Notes: generated by a model not told the origin, from the letters alone. Counted from the first letter of the stretch, positions 54,341 to 63,548 are shown. The stretch is 64,000 nt of DNA from Parundibacterium terreum (GCF_014636315.1 NZ_BMED01000006.1:1-64000); one strand, 5' to 3'. Program-made: numbers and translations.

Positions 54341-55381
54341 TTACTTTGGAGTGGCATCGTAGCGCAGCAGTCCCGATACCGTATCCAGCTGACGCTTCAA
54401 TGAAGACAGCGCATAGCGCAGCACCGCGCGCAAATCGCCGCCTGCCGGTCTTTCTGCATTGGGTGCAAGTGATTCCAGCAAACTTTCCAATACCGGCCTG
54501 CCTGTCTCCGGTCCACCTTCCGCTAATTGCCTTAGCTCCTGCTGCAAAGCCTCTTGCAAACCCGACCCTAACTGTTCCAGCAACGGGTGCAACCCCGGTG
54601 CACGGCGACGGGCCTGGGCTGCAACACGCTTGATCAGCGCCAGGTCTTCATACAGGCGGCGCAGGCTGGTAGCCAGCTCTTGCGCATGCTCATGCACCAG
54701 CTTGCCCTCATGCCGCGCATCACGGGCGATCACCGCCGCTTCGCGCAAATAGCTACGTATCCTGGCGGCCCTTTCCTCTGCCTGTTCTTCCGTCAGCTCC
54801 TGGCCCTTGTCGGGGGCACGCCCTATGCCTGCCGCGTAATCGCATAATTGCTCGAGCAGATGCACGGCATCCAGCTGCATGCGCGCCTGGGTAGGCACGG
54901 GCAAGAACCAGCGCGAAACGGCGATACCGATGACGGCGCCCAAAGAAATTTCTGCGACACGCAGCAACGCGGCGCCTACCGGCGACACATGGGAGGAAAT
55001 GGATGAGATAACTATCATGGCCGCGATAGGCGCAGTGCGGAAGTCGCGCCGCATGCTGGCCAATAAGACCGCTGGCCCCAATGCGGCGATCAACAGCACC
55101 GGCATAGGCCAACTCCAGCTATGCGCCAGGCTGGCCAGCGTGCCCGCTGCCGCGCCAAAAGCAGTTGCCAGCACACGGTCGCGCCCGGCCCTAACTGTCG
55201 TGCCCAGCGTGCCCTGCACGACTACCAGTGTAGAAATGACCGCCCAGTGCGCTTGCGGCAAATGCAGGGCGTCCGCCGCCACCCACGCCAGCGCGGCGGC
55301 TACCAGCGCTTTCAACACCTGGCGCAAGGTCGCCGGCAATTGCTGCCGGAAGCCGGGCTTGTTCCAGAAGGATGACGACAT
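54341..55381 (-). CDS. FUSC-family inner-membrane exporter-like protein
   Basis: 346 residues. The N-terminal half holds about six membrane segments with the FUSC pattern (HWAVISTLVVVQGTLGTTVR, GRDRVLATAFGAAAGTLAS). The second half (~180-340) is a cytosolic, charged helical domain. FUSC proteins include aromatic-acid and aryl-polyene exporters; the substrate cannot be inferred. It lies 16 bases after the DUF2855 gene in the same direction. Confidence 0.9.
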   Translation of the reverse strand: MSSSFWNKPGFRQQLPATLRQVLKALVAAALAWVAADALHLPQAHWAVISTLVVVQGTLGTTVRAGRDRVLATAFGAAAGTLASLAHSWSWPMPVLLIAALGPAVLLASMRRDFRTAPIAAMIVISSISSHVSPVGAALLRVAEISLGAVIGIAVSRWFLPVPTQARMQLDAVHLLEQLCDYAAGIGRAPDKGQELTEEQAEERAARIRSYLREAAVIARDARHEGKLVHEHAQELATSLRRLYEDLALIKRVAAQARRRAPGLHPLLEQLGSGLQEALQQELRQLAEGGPETGRPVLESLLESLAPNAERPAGGDLRAVLRYALSSLKRQLDTVSGLLRYDATPK

Positions 55382-55397
55382 TCCTGCTATTCCGTGA

Positions 55398-56528
55398 TCA
55401 AGCCTGCTTTTCTACCAGCGCCAGCACATGCCCCTCTACCGGCTGCGTGCCGCCGTCCAGCATCTGCAGATAGACACGCTGCAGATCTTCACGGCCATAC
55501 CCGTGCACTACCTGCAGCCAGGGATTGTCTTTGCGCATCACCGGCTGCATCAACTGTTGCCAAGCCTGCGCAAGTCTGGCCTGCACGCCACCCGGCCCCC
55601 AGTCGCCCATGCGCTTCTTGATCTGTGCCGGGGCAAAGAACAGCGCCGGCCGCGCGCCCGGCAAATTGGATGCGCCGCCCAACTCATCCCAGTGGGTGCC
55701 GCCTACCGCACAGCTATACTTCATATTGTCCTGGTAATGATGGTGCAGCTTGCTGCGCAATTGGCCATTCCCCGCCATGTCCACATACACCACCGGCTGA
55801 TCTACCGGTAGGGATGCCAGTTCGTCATACGCAAGCACCTGGTCGTAGCAGCCCAGCCCTTCTACAAATGCAATATTTGACTGCGAGGTCAAACCTATCA
55901 CCTTGCACTGACTCTTGTCCCTCTGCGACAACATGAAGGCCAGGCCGTAGGCGGTCTTGCTGGAAGCGCTGGACAGCAGCACAGTTTTCGCGCCGAAGAA
56001 ATCATTGTCGGCCAGGAAATCATCAATCATGAAGGACGTGATGAACAGCGGCCGCAGCAATACCTGCTGGTCTTCGCTGCCGGCGGTATAGGCCGGGTCG
56101 GTACTGGTGCGCAGATACTGGTTATACAAGCCGTGCATGGCTTGCCGGTGTTCGGCGGCATCGGTAAATCCGTGCTCGCTGCAACGTGACGGTTGCAGCA
56201 CGACATGGGATGACATGGGATAGTAGCCGTAAAAACGCTCACCGACTTTTACATCAGCCTGGCGCGACAGCACCACTTCGGCAAAACCCCAGACCGGAAT
56301 CTTGCCCCAGCCTTCAGGCGCAGGAAAGAAATTCCAGTACGACATCGCCTTTCCGAAAGCCGCATAAGTCACATTATTGGAGGTGAAGGCGAATCGGTCT
56401 ATCCGCATCAGCACCTGCCCATCCTGCAAAGTGTCGGCAGTAGGTAGAGCGGATTCGATAAACTTGCTGCTGCGCAGATTGTCGCGCTCGACGATGAATT
56501 CCAGATTGGTGATATTTGTTACCGGCAT
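55398..56528 (-). CDS. DUF2855 family protein (MDR-like oxidoreductase fold)
   Basis: 376 residues from the ATG at 56528, preceded by GGAGAC; a longer in-frame start would overlap the HxlR gene. DUF2855 features: LQDGQVLMRIDRFAFTSNNV, YWNFFPAPEGWGKIPVWGFA, and a Rossmann-like LLSSASSKTAYGLAFML. The N-terminal barrel is like medium-chain dehydrogenases. Function unknown. It is 20 bases after the HxlR gene on the same strand and probably under its control. Confidence 0.9.
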   Translation of the reverse strand: MPVTNITNLEFIVERDNLRSSKFIESALPTADTLQDGQVLMRIDRFAFTSNNVTYAAFGKAMSYWNFFPAPEGWGKIPVWGFAEVVLSRQADVKVGERFYGYYPMSSHVVLQPSRCSEHGFTDAAEHRQAMHGLYNQYLRTSTDPAYTAGSEDQQVLLRPLFITSFMIDDFLADNDFFGAKTVLLSSASSKTAYGLAFMLSQRDKSQCKVIGLTSQSNIAFVEGLGCYDQVLAYDELASLPVDQPVVYVDMAGNGQLRSKLHHHYQDNMKYSCAVGGTHWDELGGASNLPGARPALFFAPAQIKKRMGDWGPGGVQARLAQAWQQLMQPVMRKDNPWLQVVHGYGREDLQRVYLQMLDGGTQPVEGHVLALVEKQA

Positions 56529-56548
56529 GGATATGTCTCCGTTTGAAA

Positions 56549-56884
56549 TTATTTTTGGTATAGGTTCTTGCCCCATTTGTCCGACCATTTTTGCAAAGGC
56601 ATCAGGGCTTCCAGCAACTGTACACCGGATTTGCTCAGCGAGTAACCGCCCTCGTCCGCCAGCATGACAATTTCTGCATCGCGCAACTCGCGCAAGCGCT
56701 GGTTCAGCACCGTAGGCGACATTTCATCGCAGCGGCCCTGCAATTCACGGAAGGTCAGCGCCGTGTCGCGCAGCTCCCAGATCACCCTCAGCATCCAGCG
56801 CCGGCCCAGGATATCCAGCAAGGCCATCACAGGGCGTCCGGTGCGGGAACCGCGCACCGGGGTTCCCGGTTTGGGTAAGCTCAT
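56549..56884 (-). CDS. HxlR-family winged-helix regulator
   Basis: 111 residues. Typical HxlR: ALLDILGRRWMLRVIWEL, LTFRELQGRCDEMSPTVLNQ RLREL, and a wing GGYSLSKSGVQLLEAL. It lacks the N-terminal Cys of the redox-sensing subgroup. It starts the DUF2855 operon and is divergent from the AhpD-like gene; inverted repeats in the 114-base gap are the likely operators. Confidence 0.93.
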   Translation of the reverse strand: MSLPKPGTPVRGSRTGRPVMALLDILGRRWMLRVIWELRDTALTFRELQGRCDEMSPTVLNQRLRELRDAEIVMLADEGGYSLSKSGVQLLEALMPLQKWSDKWGKNLYQK

Positions 56885-56911
56885 TTTTCACTTCCTGCAT
56901 GATCAAAATAC

Positions 56912-56951
56912 GCATGCTACACTATTCATAGCATGCTACTGTTTTAGTAGC
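56912..56951. promoter_or_regulatory. Two adjoining inverted repeats in HxlR divergent promoter
   Basis: GCATGCTA (56912-56919) with TAGCATGC (56929-56936), and GCTACT (56935-56940) with AGTAGC (56946-56951). The two sites share bases and the GCTA half. They lie between the HxlR gene and the AhpD-like gene and fit a dimeric regulator binding twice. Confidence 0.65.
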
Positions 56952-56998
56952 AATGCATGAAAAAACGGCCTAGGAAAATAATTACCCGGAGATATGCA

Positions 56999-57574
56999 AT
57001 GGAAAAAACTGTCCAAAGCGCCGCACCCCGTATTGCGCCGGTGCTGCCACCCTATGAAGCTGCGATTGCAGACACTTTCACCAAGGTCATGCCGCCCGGC
57101 ATGGAGCCGCTGAGCCTGTTCAGCACGATGGCGCGTAATCCGCGCGTGCTGCACAAGATGTTCGCCGGCGGCCTGCTGGATCGCGGCGCCATCAGCCTGC
57201 GCGAGAGGGAAATCCTGATCTTGCGCACTACCGCTGCCTGCGGATCGGAGTATGAATGGGGAGTGCATGTGGCACTGTTTGCCACACACGCCAAGTTGAC
57301 GGAAGCTGAAGTGCGCGCCACGCTGGAATTTCCGTCCACTGCGGACGGCTGGACAGAACAGGAGGCGCTCTTGCTGCAACTGGCAGACACGCTACACCAG
57401 CACAGCACGGTGCCGGACGCCATCTGGGACAAGCTGGCAACGCACTATTCCGACGAGCAACTGCTGGAAATGCTGGCGATCGTAGGTTATTACCATACGA
57501 TCTCCTTCATGACCAATGCGATCAGGCTGGCGCCGGAAAAATTTGCGGCGCGTTTTGCAAAGGCCTCTGAGTAA
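56999..57574 (+). CDS. AhpD-like/carboxymuconolactone decarboxylase-family protein
   Basis: 191 residues from ATG 56999, which has CCGGAG 7 bases upstream; an earlier ATG at 56957 has none. The fold signature is ISLREREILILRTTAACGSEYEWGVH, with the first catalytic Cys position altered (E-YEWGVH rather than CxxC), so it is probably not a classic peroxidase reductase. The C-terminal ends with QLLEMLAIVGYYHTISF. It is divergent from the HxlR regulator, which likely represses it. Confidence 0.9.
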   Translation: MEKTVQSAAPRIAPVLPPYEAAIADTFTKVMPPGMEPLSLFSTMARNPRVLHKMFAGGLLDRGAISLREREILILRTTAACGSEYEWGVHVALFATHAKLTEAEVRATLEFPSTADGWTEQEALLLQLADTLHQHSTVPDAIWDKLATHYSDEQLLEMLAIVGYYHTISFMTNAIRLAPEKFAARFAKASE

Positions 57575-57590
57575 AACTGCTCAGCCAGGC

Positions 57591-57649
57591 CTTACTTGGC
57601 AAGACTTACTTAGTGGAAGCTTACTCAGTAAAAGCTTCCTCAGTGAGAT
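57591..57649. repeat. Degenerate 15-bp tandem repeat
   Basis: CTTACTTAGTGGAAG, CTTACTCAGTAAAAG and CTTCCTCAGTGAGAT lie head to tail at 57605-57649, with a weaker copy before them. It sits between two convergent genes and reaches the stop of the lipoprotein gene. Confidence 0.55.
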
Positions 57650-58044
57650 CCTGATTTCTTGGGCGCCTTTGCCGATTTTTCTTCTGCACTGGCGCTGGCA
57701 CTCGCTTCCGCCGATGCGCTGGAGCCGGCTTCGCCTTCGGCTGCCGGCTTGGGCGGCGGCGCAGTCGGAGCCAGCTCGGGCTTGACGACTTCAATCTTGT
57801 TTTCGCGCATGTAGTCGTTCATTTCTTTCCAGCCTGCATACACTGCGGCGCGCGACGCATCAGGATTGATCGCGTAGCAGTCTTCTATCGCACGACCGGC
57901 ATGGCGGCAGGCGCTACCGGTTGCGCGGGAATCGGCTTCCTTGTTGGCGGCGTCCTTGACCGGATCGGAGATACCTAGCCGATCACAGCCGCATAGCAGC
58001 GCAAGGGCCGACAAACCAACACATGCTGAAGATCGAAATGACAT
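57640..58044 (-). CDS. Conserved hypothetical lipoprotein (134 aa)
   Basis: Signal peptide with lipobox LCGC (Cys near 20). The mature part has a short conserved domain: DPVKDAANKEADSRATGSAC, CRHAGRAIEDCYAINPDA and GWKEMNDYMRENKIEVVKPE. An Ala/Ser/Glu/Lys-rich low-complexity tail follows. The pattern is conserved among beta-proteobacteria but has no assigned function. Two Cys in the domain may form a disulphide. A monocistronic gene between convergent neighbours. Confidence 0.85.
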   Translation of the reverse strand: MSFRSSACVGLSALALLCGCDRLGISDPVKDAANKEADSRATGSACRHAGRAIEDCYAINPDASRAAVYAGWKEMNDYMRENKIEVVKPELAPTAPPPKPAAEGEAGSSASAEASASASAEEKSAKAPKKSGSH

Positions 58045-58178
58045 AAGGCTCCGGGATGAAAAAATAAACTGGCAGGACAGACATGCTTATTCTAGCCTCT
58101 AGTGCTGCAATATGTCAGCTTTACGGACGGCTCAGCGCACTATCGGCGACGATTTGTGAAAACCTCGCCACATAGCTG

Positions 58179-59177
58179 CTACAAGCCGGCAAAGGGATCT
58201 ATGCGCCGCCATGCCGGCGCCATCCTGATTTCCACCTTGTCCTGCTTGCCATTTTTGATAATGAAATTCATCGAAGTCGTGAAATCATCAAATGGAAAAG
58301 GCAACGCAACCAGATCCTGAGCCAGCGGGCGGGTAAAATCATCCCAGTGGATAGGAAATACCCGGCGCGCGCCCACGGTTTGCACGACCTGTTTCCAATA
58401 GGCTTGCCGGAAAGCCTCAGGCTGCATACCCAGCGTGCCGACACCGAGGAAAACCGCGTCCGCGTGCACGCCCTTCAGCGCGCCTTCCACAAAGCCGGCG
58501 CTAGTCTGAACCAGCAGGCTGTACTGCCCATGCTGCACCAGGATGGAATAGCTATCCCCTTCCTTGTAGTCGGTAGCGCGGGCCGGCGGCGTCAGCGGCT
58601 TGCCTATCTCGCCGCCGGTAAAGCCGGTGGGCGCATGCTGGCTTTTGATGAATTTCAGGTGGAAACGCCCAAAGTCCAGCTCATCTCCTCCGTGCACTGT
58701 GCGGATGCTTTGCTCCGGCAGACCCCAGCCCCGGCCTATGTTCGCAGTAGATCCTGAACCGACCAGCAGCGCGCCAGTCTGCTTTGCCACCTCGGGCGAA
58801 TCCAGCGCATGATCATAATGCGAGTGTCCGGTGATCACTGCCGCCAGTTGATGCACACCGGCGCGTTTCAGCGTCTGCGCTATCAGCGCGGGATCTGGAG
58901 CGACTTCACCGGTTAATACCGTCATCCGGCCTGGGCGCGTGAAAAATCCATCCGTCATGATGGCGGTTTCACCATCGTCTATCAGCAGGGTCGCGACGCC
59001 GAGAAATGTCACCCGCACTTGCTGTCCTGCGGCCTCGGGAGCCGCAGCCTCAGGCATCGCCAGCGAGGTATACGGACTGAGTTCGGGTGGATGCTCGAAC
59101 TGATAAAACAGCCAGGCAGCGCCGGATACCAGAATCAGCACTAACAAGATGCCTATGTACTTGAGAACTCGCTTCAC
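58179..59177 (-). CDS. Membrane-anchored MBL-fold hydrolase (UlaG-like)
   Basis: 332 residues from GTG 59177, which has AAGGGAG 5 bases upstream; the frame is open further but lacks a signal. An N-terminal membrane segment (YIGILLVLILVSGAAWLF) anchors it. MBL motifs: THSHYDH-type GHSHYDHALD, a Asp in TDGFFTRPG, and a late PIHWDDF His. The layout is that of UlaG/NAPE-PLD-like hydrolases. The substrate is unknown; lipid phosphodiesters or lactones are possibilities. Confidence 0.9.
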   Translation of the reverse strand: MKRVLKYIGILLVLILVSGAAWLFYQFEHPPELSPYTSLAMPEAAAPEAAGQQVRVTFLGVATLLIDDGETAIMTDGFFTRPGRMTVLTGEVAPDPALIAQTLKRAGVHQLAAVITGHSHYDHALDSPEVAKQTGALLVGSGSTANIGRGWGLPEQSIRTVHGGDELDFGRFHLKFIKSQHAPTGFTGGEIGKPLTPPARATDYKEGDSYSILVQHGQYSLLVQTSAGFVEGALKGVHADAVFLGVGTLGMQPEAFRQAYWKQVVQTVGARRVFPIHWDDFTRPLAQDLVALPFPFDDFTTSMNFIIKNGKQDKVEIRMAPAWRRIDPFAGL

Positions 59178-59315
59178 ACTCACTCCCTTTGTTGTCAGAC
59201 CAAAAGCAACATAAGGGAGACAAAAGAATAAGTAAAGCAATGATTGAGACAGGTGTGCAGACCGACACTACGACAGCGGACCACTGAATCGGCGCTTGCT
59301 TATCTGCTGCGCGGT

Positions 59316-59525
59316 CTATTTTCCTTCTTCCTGCATTTTTTGCGGATAGTTGACCCAGCGTACATCGATGCCGGATGCTCTCGCGGCCTTCTCTATCGCC
59401 TGCACTTTTTGCGCATCATAGCGGGCATTATTGTCCGCCGCATTCTGGCTGGCTTCGGGGGTGCTCGCACAGGCGCTTAGCAGCAGGCAGGCAGCAATCG
59501 CAGCGGCTGAAAAATTAGGATGCAT
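59316..59525 (-). CDS. Small lipoprotein (69 aa)
   Basis: Signal peptide with lipobox LSAC (Cys near 19) and a short mature part: ASTPEASQNAADNNARYDAQ and a C-terminal GIDVRWVNYPQKMQEEGK. No family name known to me. It is divergent from the AraC gene. Confidence 0.78.
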   Translation of the reverse strand: MHPNFSAAAIAACLLLSACASTPEASQNAADNNARYDAQKVQAIEKAARASGIDVRWVNYPQKMQEEGK

Positions 59526-59686
59526 ACGCCTCCCCTTTCACTTTCTTATTCCTGATCAATAAAATATAGGCCTGCTACTACAAATAGCAAGAATTAATGG
59601 CAACTATGGCAATAGTTACAGGTAAACCGCAGCCGCAACCTGCCATAGCGGGGAAAATCCTCTATGATGGGACACCTTATCTGTAG

Positions 59687-60547
59687 ATGGCCGCCATTGT
59701 GTTCCACCACCCGAATGAATTCGTGACCTTCAAGACCAGCCCGCATCTGCCGGGCGTGGAATTGTATTCGGCACGCCTGGTGGACCATGCGTTTGCACCG
59801 CATGTGCATGACGGCTATTCGATAGGGGCGATAGAAGCAGGCGTGGAACGCTTCCGCTACCAGGGGGAAGACCATATCGCGCCGGCCGGCACCGTGGTCT
59901 TGCTGAACCCGGATGAAATGCATACCGGCCAGGCGGAAGTGGACGGCGGCTGGACCTACCAGATGCTGTACATAGAACCGCAGACCCTGTTGGAAATGAC
60001 AGGCACCGAGGCCTTCTTCCCGAATGCCGCCGTGCATGACCCTGCCCTGGCCGATGCTTACCAGCAAGCCTTCAAGACCATGTGGGATGCGGGTGACGAC
60101 ATCGCTTTCGTGTCCACGTTCACGCAATTGATAGACGGCGTAGTCAGCCGTTACGGCAAGAATGCGCAAGTGGCGTCAGCGGCGACCAGCCATCAGCAAA
60201 GGCGGACGCTGGCCATGCAGCGCGTGCTGGAGTGCATAGAAGATAATCTGGACCAAAGCCTGCGGTTAGAGCAACTGGCTGCGGAAGCCGGGCTGTCGAT
60301 GTTCCACTTTGTACGCAGTTTTGCCGCTGTTTACCATGTAACGCCGCACCAGTACATACAGGCGCGCCGCACAGCCCGGGCCAAGCACTTGCTGGCGCAG
60401 CGCAATACACCGTCAGACGCCGCAGCCGCCGTGGGCCTGACCGATCAGAGCCACCTGAACCGCTGGTTCAAACGCGCGTATGGCGTCACTCCTGCACAAT
60501 ATCAACAGCAAATTGGTACAAGACCAGGCTTGCCCACACGCGGATAA
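59687..60547 (+). CDS. AraC-family regulator with cupin sensor domain
   Basis: 286 residues. The N-terminal cupin (AraC_binding) domain has HVHDGYSIG and LLNPDEMHTGQAE. The C-terminal pair of HTH motifs has LRLEQLAAEAGLSMFHFVRS and DAAAAVGLTDQSHLNRWFKR, ending GVTPAQYQQQ. The EamA exporter gene follows by 71 bases on the same strand; such pairs are usual, so the regulator probably controls the exporter in response to a small molecule. Confidence 0.93.
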   Translation: MAAIVFHHPNEFVTFKTSPHLPGVELYSARLVDHAFAPHVHDGYSIGAIEAGVERFRYQGEDHIAPAGTVVLLNPDEMHTGQAEVDGGWTYQMLYIEPQTLLEMTGTEAFFPNAAVHDPALADAYQQAFKTMWDAGDDIAFVSTFTQLIDGVVSRYGKNAQVASAATSHQQRRTLAMQRVLECIEDNLDQSLRLEQLAAEAGLSMFHFVRSFAAVYHVTPHQYIQARRTARAKHLLAQRNTPSDAAAAVGLTDQSHLNRWFKRAYGVTPAQYQQQIGTRPGLPTRG

Positions 60548-60618
60548 TCGGTACATCCTGTACTGAAAGCCTGCACTACGATGACCATCAAAATCTGTAC
60601 CAGCCCCGTTAGCACTCT

Positions 60619-61563
60619 ATGTTAGGCGGCATCCTCGCTGCACTGGGCGCTGGCCTACTGTGGGGCCTGGTATTCATTACGCCCTTACTGCTGCCCGATT
60701 ATCCCGGCGCCATCCTGTCTTTCGGCCGCTACATCGCCTTCGGCCTGATTGCGCTAGTACCGGCTTGGCTGGATAGGAGACGTATTGCCAAACTACGCCG
60801 GCAAGACTGGTTCGCCGCCGCCAAGCTGGTCCTGATCGGCAATATCATCTACTACGCGGCACTGGCCAGCGCCATCCAATTGGCAGACGCACCGCTACCG
60901 ACGATGCTGATAGGCACGCTGCCGGTCATCATTGCCATTTGCAGCAACTGGTCGCCGCACCACACCAGCGAATCCATCGCCTGGAAAAAGCTGGCATTGC
61001 CGTTGCTGATCATCTTCATCGGCCTGATGCTGGTCAACGCCAGCGAACTGGCGCATATGGACGGCAAGCGCAGCCTGGCGGAATACGCCAAAGGCGGCCT
61101 GGTCGCGCTGATCGCGGTCGCCGCCTGGACCTGGTACCCGATCATGAATGGCCGCTATATGAAGGTACACCCCCATATCAGTTCCTCCACCTGGGCCACC
61201 GCGCAAGGCCTGTCCACACTGCCCATGGCCGCCGCCGGCTTTATCGCCTACGGACTCTGGCTGCACTTCAACGGCGGCAGCTACGACTACCCTTTGGGTC
61301 CTACCCCATGGATATTCATCGGCCTGATGCTGACCCTGGGCCTCCTGGCTTCCTGGCTGGGCACGCTATTGTGGAACTACGCCAGCCAAAAACTCCCCAC
61401 CAGCCTGGCCGGCCAACTGATCGTGTTCGAAACCCTATCCGCACTGCTATACGCCTTCATCCTGCGCGGCAACCCGCCGGCACCACAGATTTTGATGGGG
61501 ATAGTGATGTTGTGTGCAGGAGTAGCATTTGCAGTACGGGCATTCAAGCCGGCAAGCCACTGA
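60619..61563 (+). CDS. EamA/DMT-superfamily transporter
   Basis: 314 residues with about ten membrane segments in two EamA halves. The start MLGGILAALGAGLLWGLVF and the second-half PTSLAGQLIVFETLSALLYA are typical. The likely role is export of amino acids or metabolites, controlled by the AraC gene upstream. No signature gives the substrate. Confidence 0.92.
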   Translation: MLGGILAALGAGLLWGLVFITPLLLPDYPGAILSFGRYIAFGLIALVPAWLDRRRIAKLRRQDWFAAAKLVLIGNIIYYAALASAIQLADAPLPTMLIGTLPVIIAICSNWSPHHTSESIAWKKLALPLLIIFIGLMLVNASELAHMDGKRSLAEYAKGGLVALIAVAAWTWYPIMNGRYMKVHPHISSSTWATAQGLSTLPMAAAGFIAYGLWLHFNGGSYDYPLGPTPWIFIGLMLTLGLLASWLGTLLWNYASQKLPTSLAGQLIVFETLSALLYAFILRGNPPAPQILMGIVMLCAGVAFAVRAFKPASH

Positions 61564-61648
61564 TCCATGAATCTCTGCAATCTGACTTTGAATTGCTTTT
61601 GACGTAGATGTTGTAGTTGTTCTTGAAGTACCTCCGCTCGGGACGAAG

Positions 61649-61758
61649 CATTTTGTGACGCACAAAATGTGATGGCGCTCGGCGCCATCACCCGTAGGGC
61701 AAGTCTGCGGTCGCCTTTCTTTTGCTTACTTTTCTTTGGCGAAGAAAAGAAAAGTAAG
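61649..61758. repeat. Cluster of three hairpins, common intergenic repeat type
   Basis: Stem 1: CATTTTGTG (61649-61657) / CACAAAATG (61661-61669). Stem 2: TGATGGCGC (61670-61678) / GCGCCATCA (61682-61690). Stem 3: CTTACTTTTCTTT (61725-61737) / AAAGAAAAGTAAG (61746-61758). The third type, with TTTGGCGAAGAAAAG in its loop, is a dispersed repeat seen in many proteobacterial genomes. It fills the space between convergent EamA and LytTR genes and may also terminate both. Confidence 0.75.
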
Positions 61759-61844
61759 TGGCCGCCGGGCCACCCCCGGCCTAAATCAACGAAGTAAAAT
61801 ATCTTTATTAAGAGGCAAGGTCAGCAAGCACATCAATCCGCAGC

Positions 61845-62642
61845 CTACATCTGCTGAAACAGATGCGAGTGATTCCTGCTAACCTCCAACCTCTCAGCAT
61901 GATTGCGCAAAGTAATCATCTGCCTGCCCCGCATATCCCTGGCGACAGCCACAATCGCATCCACCCGCACCAGCGTAGAACGATGGATACGCCAGAATTC
62001 GCTGGGGTCAAGCTCGTCTTCCAGTTCCTTCAGTGTCTTGCGTATCAAGACCTCGGAGTGCTCGGTCTGTACCCGCGTATATTTTTCATCGGACTGGAAA
62101 AACAGTACCTCCCTGGTACTGATCATACGCAGGCTGGTACCGCTGCTGGCCTGTATCCAGCGCAAATAATCACGCTTGCCCGTGCCTCCTTGTGCATGCT
62201 GTACCAGTTGCTGCAATAGTTGCTCTATATTTTCCGGCACCGCGCTGGCGCGCTGCAGATGCGCGATCCTTTCCTGCAACCGGCCACAGGTGCGGCGCAG
62301 GCGTTCCGCATCGATGGGTTTTAACAGGTAATCCAGCGCGCCCTGCTCAAATGCATGCACCGCATACTCGTCGTAGGCAGTCACAAAGACGATATGGCAT
62401 TGCTGCATCAGAAAACGCGCCGCTTCCAGCCCGGTTTGTCCCGGCATGCGTATGTCCAGGAACACAATATCGGGCCGCAGCATGCCTGCCTGCGTGACGG
62501 CTTCCAGGCCATTGCCGGCTTCGCCAACGATCATCAGTTCCGGCCACACTTCGCGCAAACGCGCGCGCAATTGTTCGCGCATCGGCGGCTCGTCATCGAC
62601 AATCAGCGCAGTTATGGTTTTATAGTTAGCTCCACCATTCAT
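61845..62642 (-). CDS. LytTR-family response regulator
   Basis: 265 residues. Receiver domain: acidic pocket VDDEPP near 15, phospho-acceptor Asp in VFLDIRMPG, Lys in YLLKPID. The LytTR DNA-binding domain fills the C-terminal ~110 residues (EVLFFQSDEKYTRVQTEHSE, RIHRSTLVRVDAI). Its ATG overlaps the kinase stop (ATGA), so the two form a coupled two-component system. Targets are unknown. Confidence 0.95.
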   Translation of the reverse strand: MNGGANYKTITALIVDDEPPMREQLRARLREVWPELMIVGEAGNGLEAVTQAGMLRPDIVFLDIRMPGQTGLEAARFLMQQCHIVFVTAYDEYAVHAFEQGALDYLLKPIDAERLRRTCGRLQERIAHLQRASAVPENIEQLLQQLVQHAQGGTGKRDYLRWIQASSGTSLRMISTREVLFFQSDEKYTRVQTEHSEVLIRKTLKELEDELDPSEFWRIHRSTLVRVDAIVAVARDMRGRQMITLRNHAERLEVSRNHSHLFQQM

Positions 62643-63547
62643 CGTTCTGCAGCTCCCGTTTTCTTATCAGGCGTCTGTATGGGCACACGTATGCAGGTGT
62701 AGGCACCACCCTGCGCCGGTATTTCTATGATCAATTGAGCGGTGCCACCGAACAGCATTTTCAGGCGCTCGCGTATATTGGCCAGACCTATGCCGTCGCC
62801 CGCATGCAGGTTGAAGCCGACGCCATTGTCTATCACTTCCACATGCAGGAATTTCTCGCGCACGCTGGCGCGGATATCGATATGGCCGCCTTGCGTCTTG
62901 GGCTCCAGCCCATGCTTGATCGCGTTCTCCACCAGCGTCTGTATCATCATCGGCGGAAAAGGCGTTTCGGCCAGGCTTTCGGGCAGTTCGATGGCAACCG
63001 TCAGCCGGTCGCGCATGCGCGCCTGCATGATGGTCAGGTAGGCGCGCGCCAGTTCGATTTGTCGCCCCAGCGTGCCGCCGCCCTTGTCGCGCATCTGCGG
63101 CAGAGCCGAACGCAGGTACTGGATCAGATGGGTATGGATGCGCGCGGCCTGCGGCGGATCGGTTTCTATCAATTGGCCTATCAGCGCCAGCGTATTGAAC
63201 AGGAAGTGCGGCTCTATCTGAGCCTGCAGCGTCGCCATCTGCGCTTCCATCAGGCGCCGCTCCAGCGCCTCCACATTGGCGCGGGTGGTTGCCGCATCGG
63301 CAGCCAGATCGGCACGGCGCTTACCGCCGGCCAGCACCTTGACGCCAATGGAGACGAATGCAAACATCGCTGCCGGTTGCGGCATATTCAGCATGCCGCC
63401 GAAAATCAGCGCCGCAAAGCAGATAATGAGCAGGTTGCGCCAGGATACAACGGCCAGCCAGTCAAAAAACGCCCACCATAGCACCGAAATTGTCTCGCCA
63501 ACCTCGCGCAACAAGGGCAGCAGGCGGTTGCTATCGTTTTGATTCAT
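62639..63547 (-). CDS. LytS/YehU-type sensor histidine kinase
   Basis: 302 residues from ATG 63547, one base after the upstream stop; an open longer frame lacks support. Two membrane segments (~25-75) without a large sensor domain. The His_kinase domain has QAQIEPHFLFNTLALIGQLI with the phospho-acceptor His, and the HATPase has LVENAIKHGLEP, DNGVGF and GIGLANIRERL. It should phosphorylate the LytTR regulator downstream. The small membrane protein upstream belongs to the same operon. Confidence 0.94.
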   Translation of the reverse strand: MNQNDSNRLLPLLREVGETISVLWWAFFDWLAVVSWRNLLIICFAALIFGGMLNMPQPAAMFAFVSIGVKVLAGGKRRADLAADAATTRANVEALERRLMEAQMATLQAQIEPHFLFNTLALIGQLIETDPPQAARIHTHLIQYLRSALPQMRDKGGGTLGRQIELARAYLTIMQARMRDRLTVAIELPESLAETPFPPMMIQTLVENAIKHGLEPKTQGGHIDIRASVREKFLHVEVIDNGVGFNLHAGDGIGLANIRERLKMLFGGTAQLIIEIPAQGGAYTCIRVPIQTPDKKTGAAER

Positions 63548-63548
63548 A

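Noticed and set aside
62735..63481. 248-codon plus ORF over the histidine kinase gene
   Set aside because: It is antisense to a kinase with complete motifs; the long frame comes from GC-rich codon bias.
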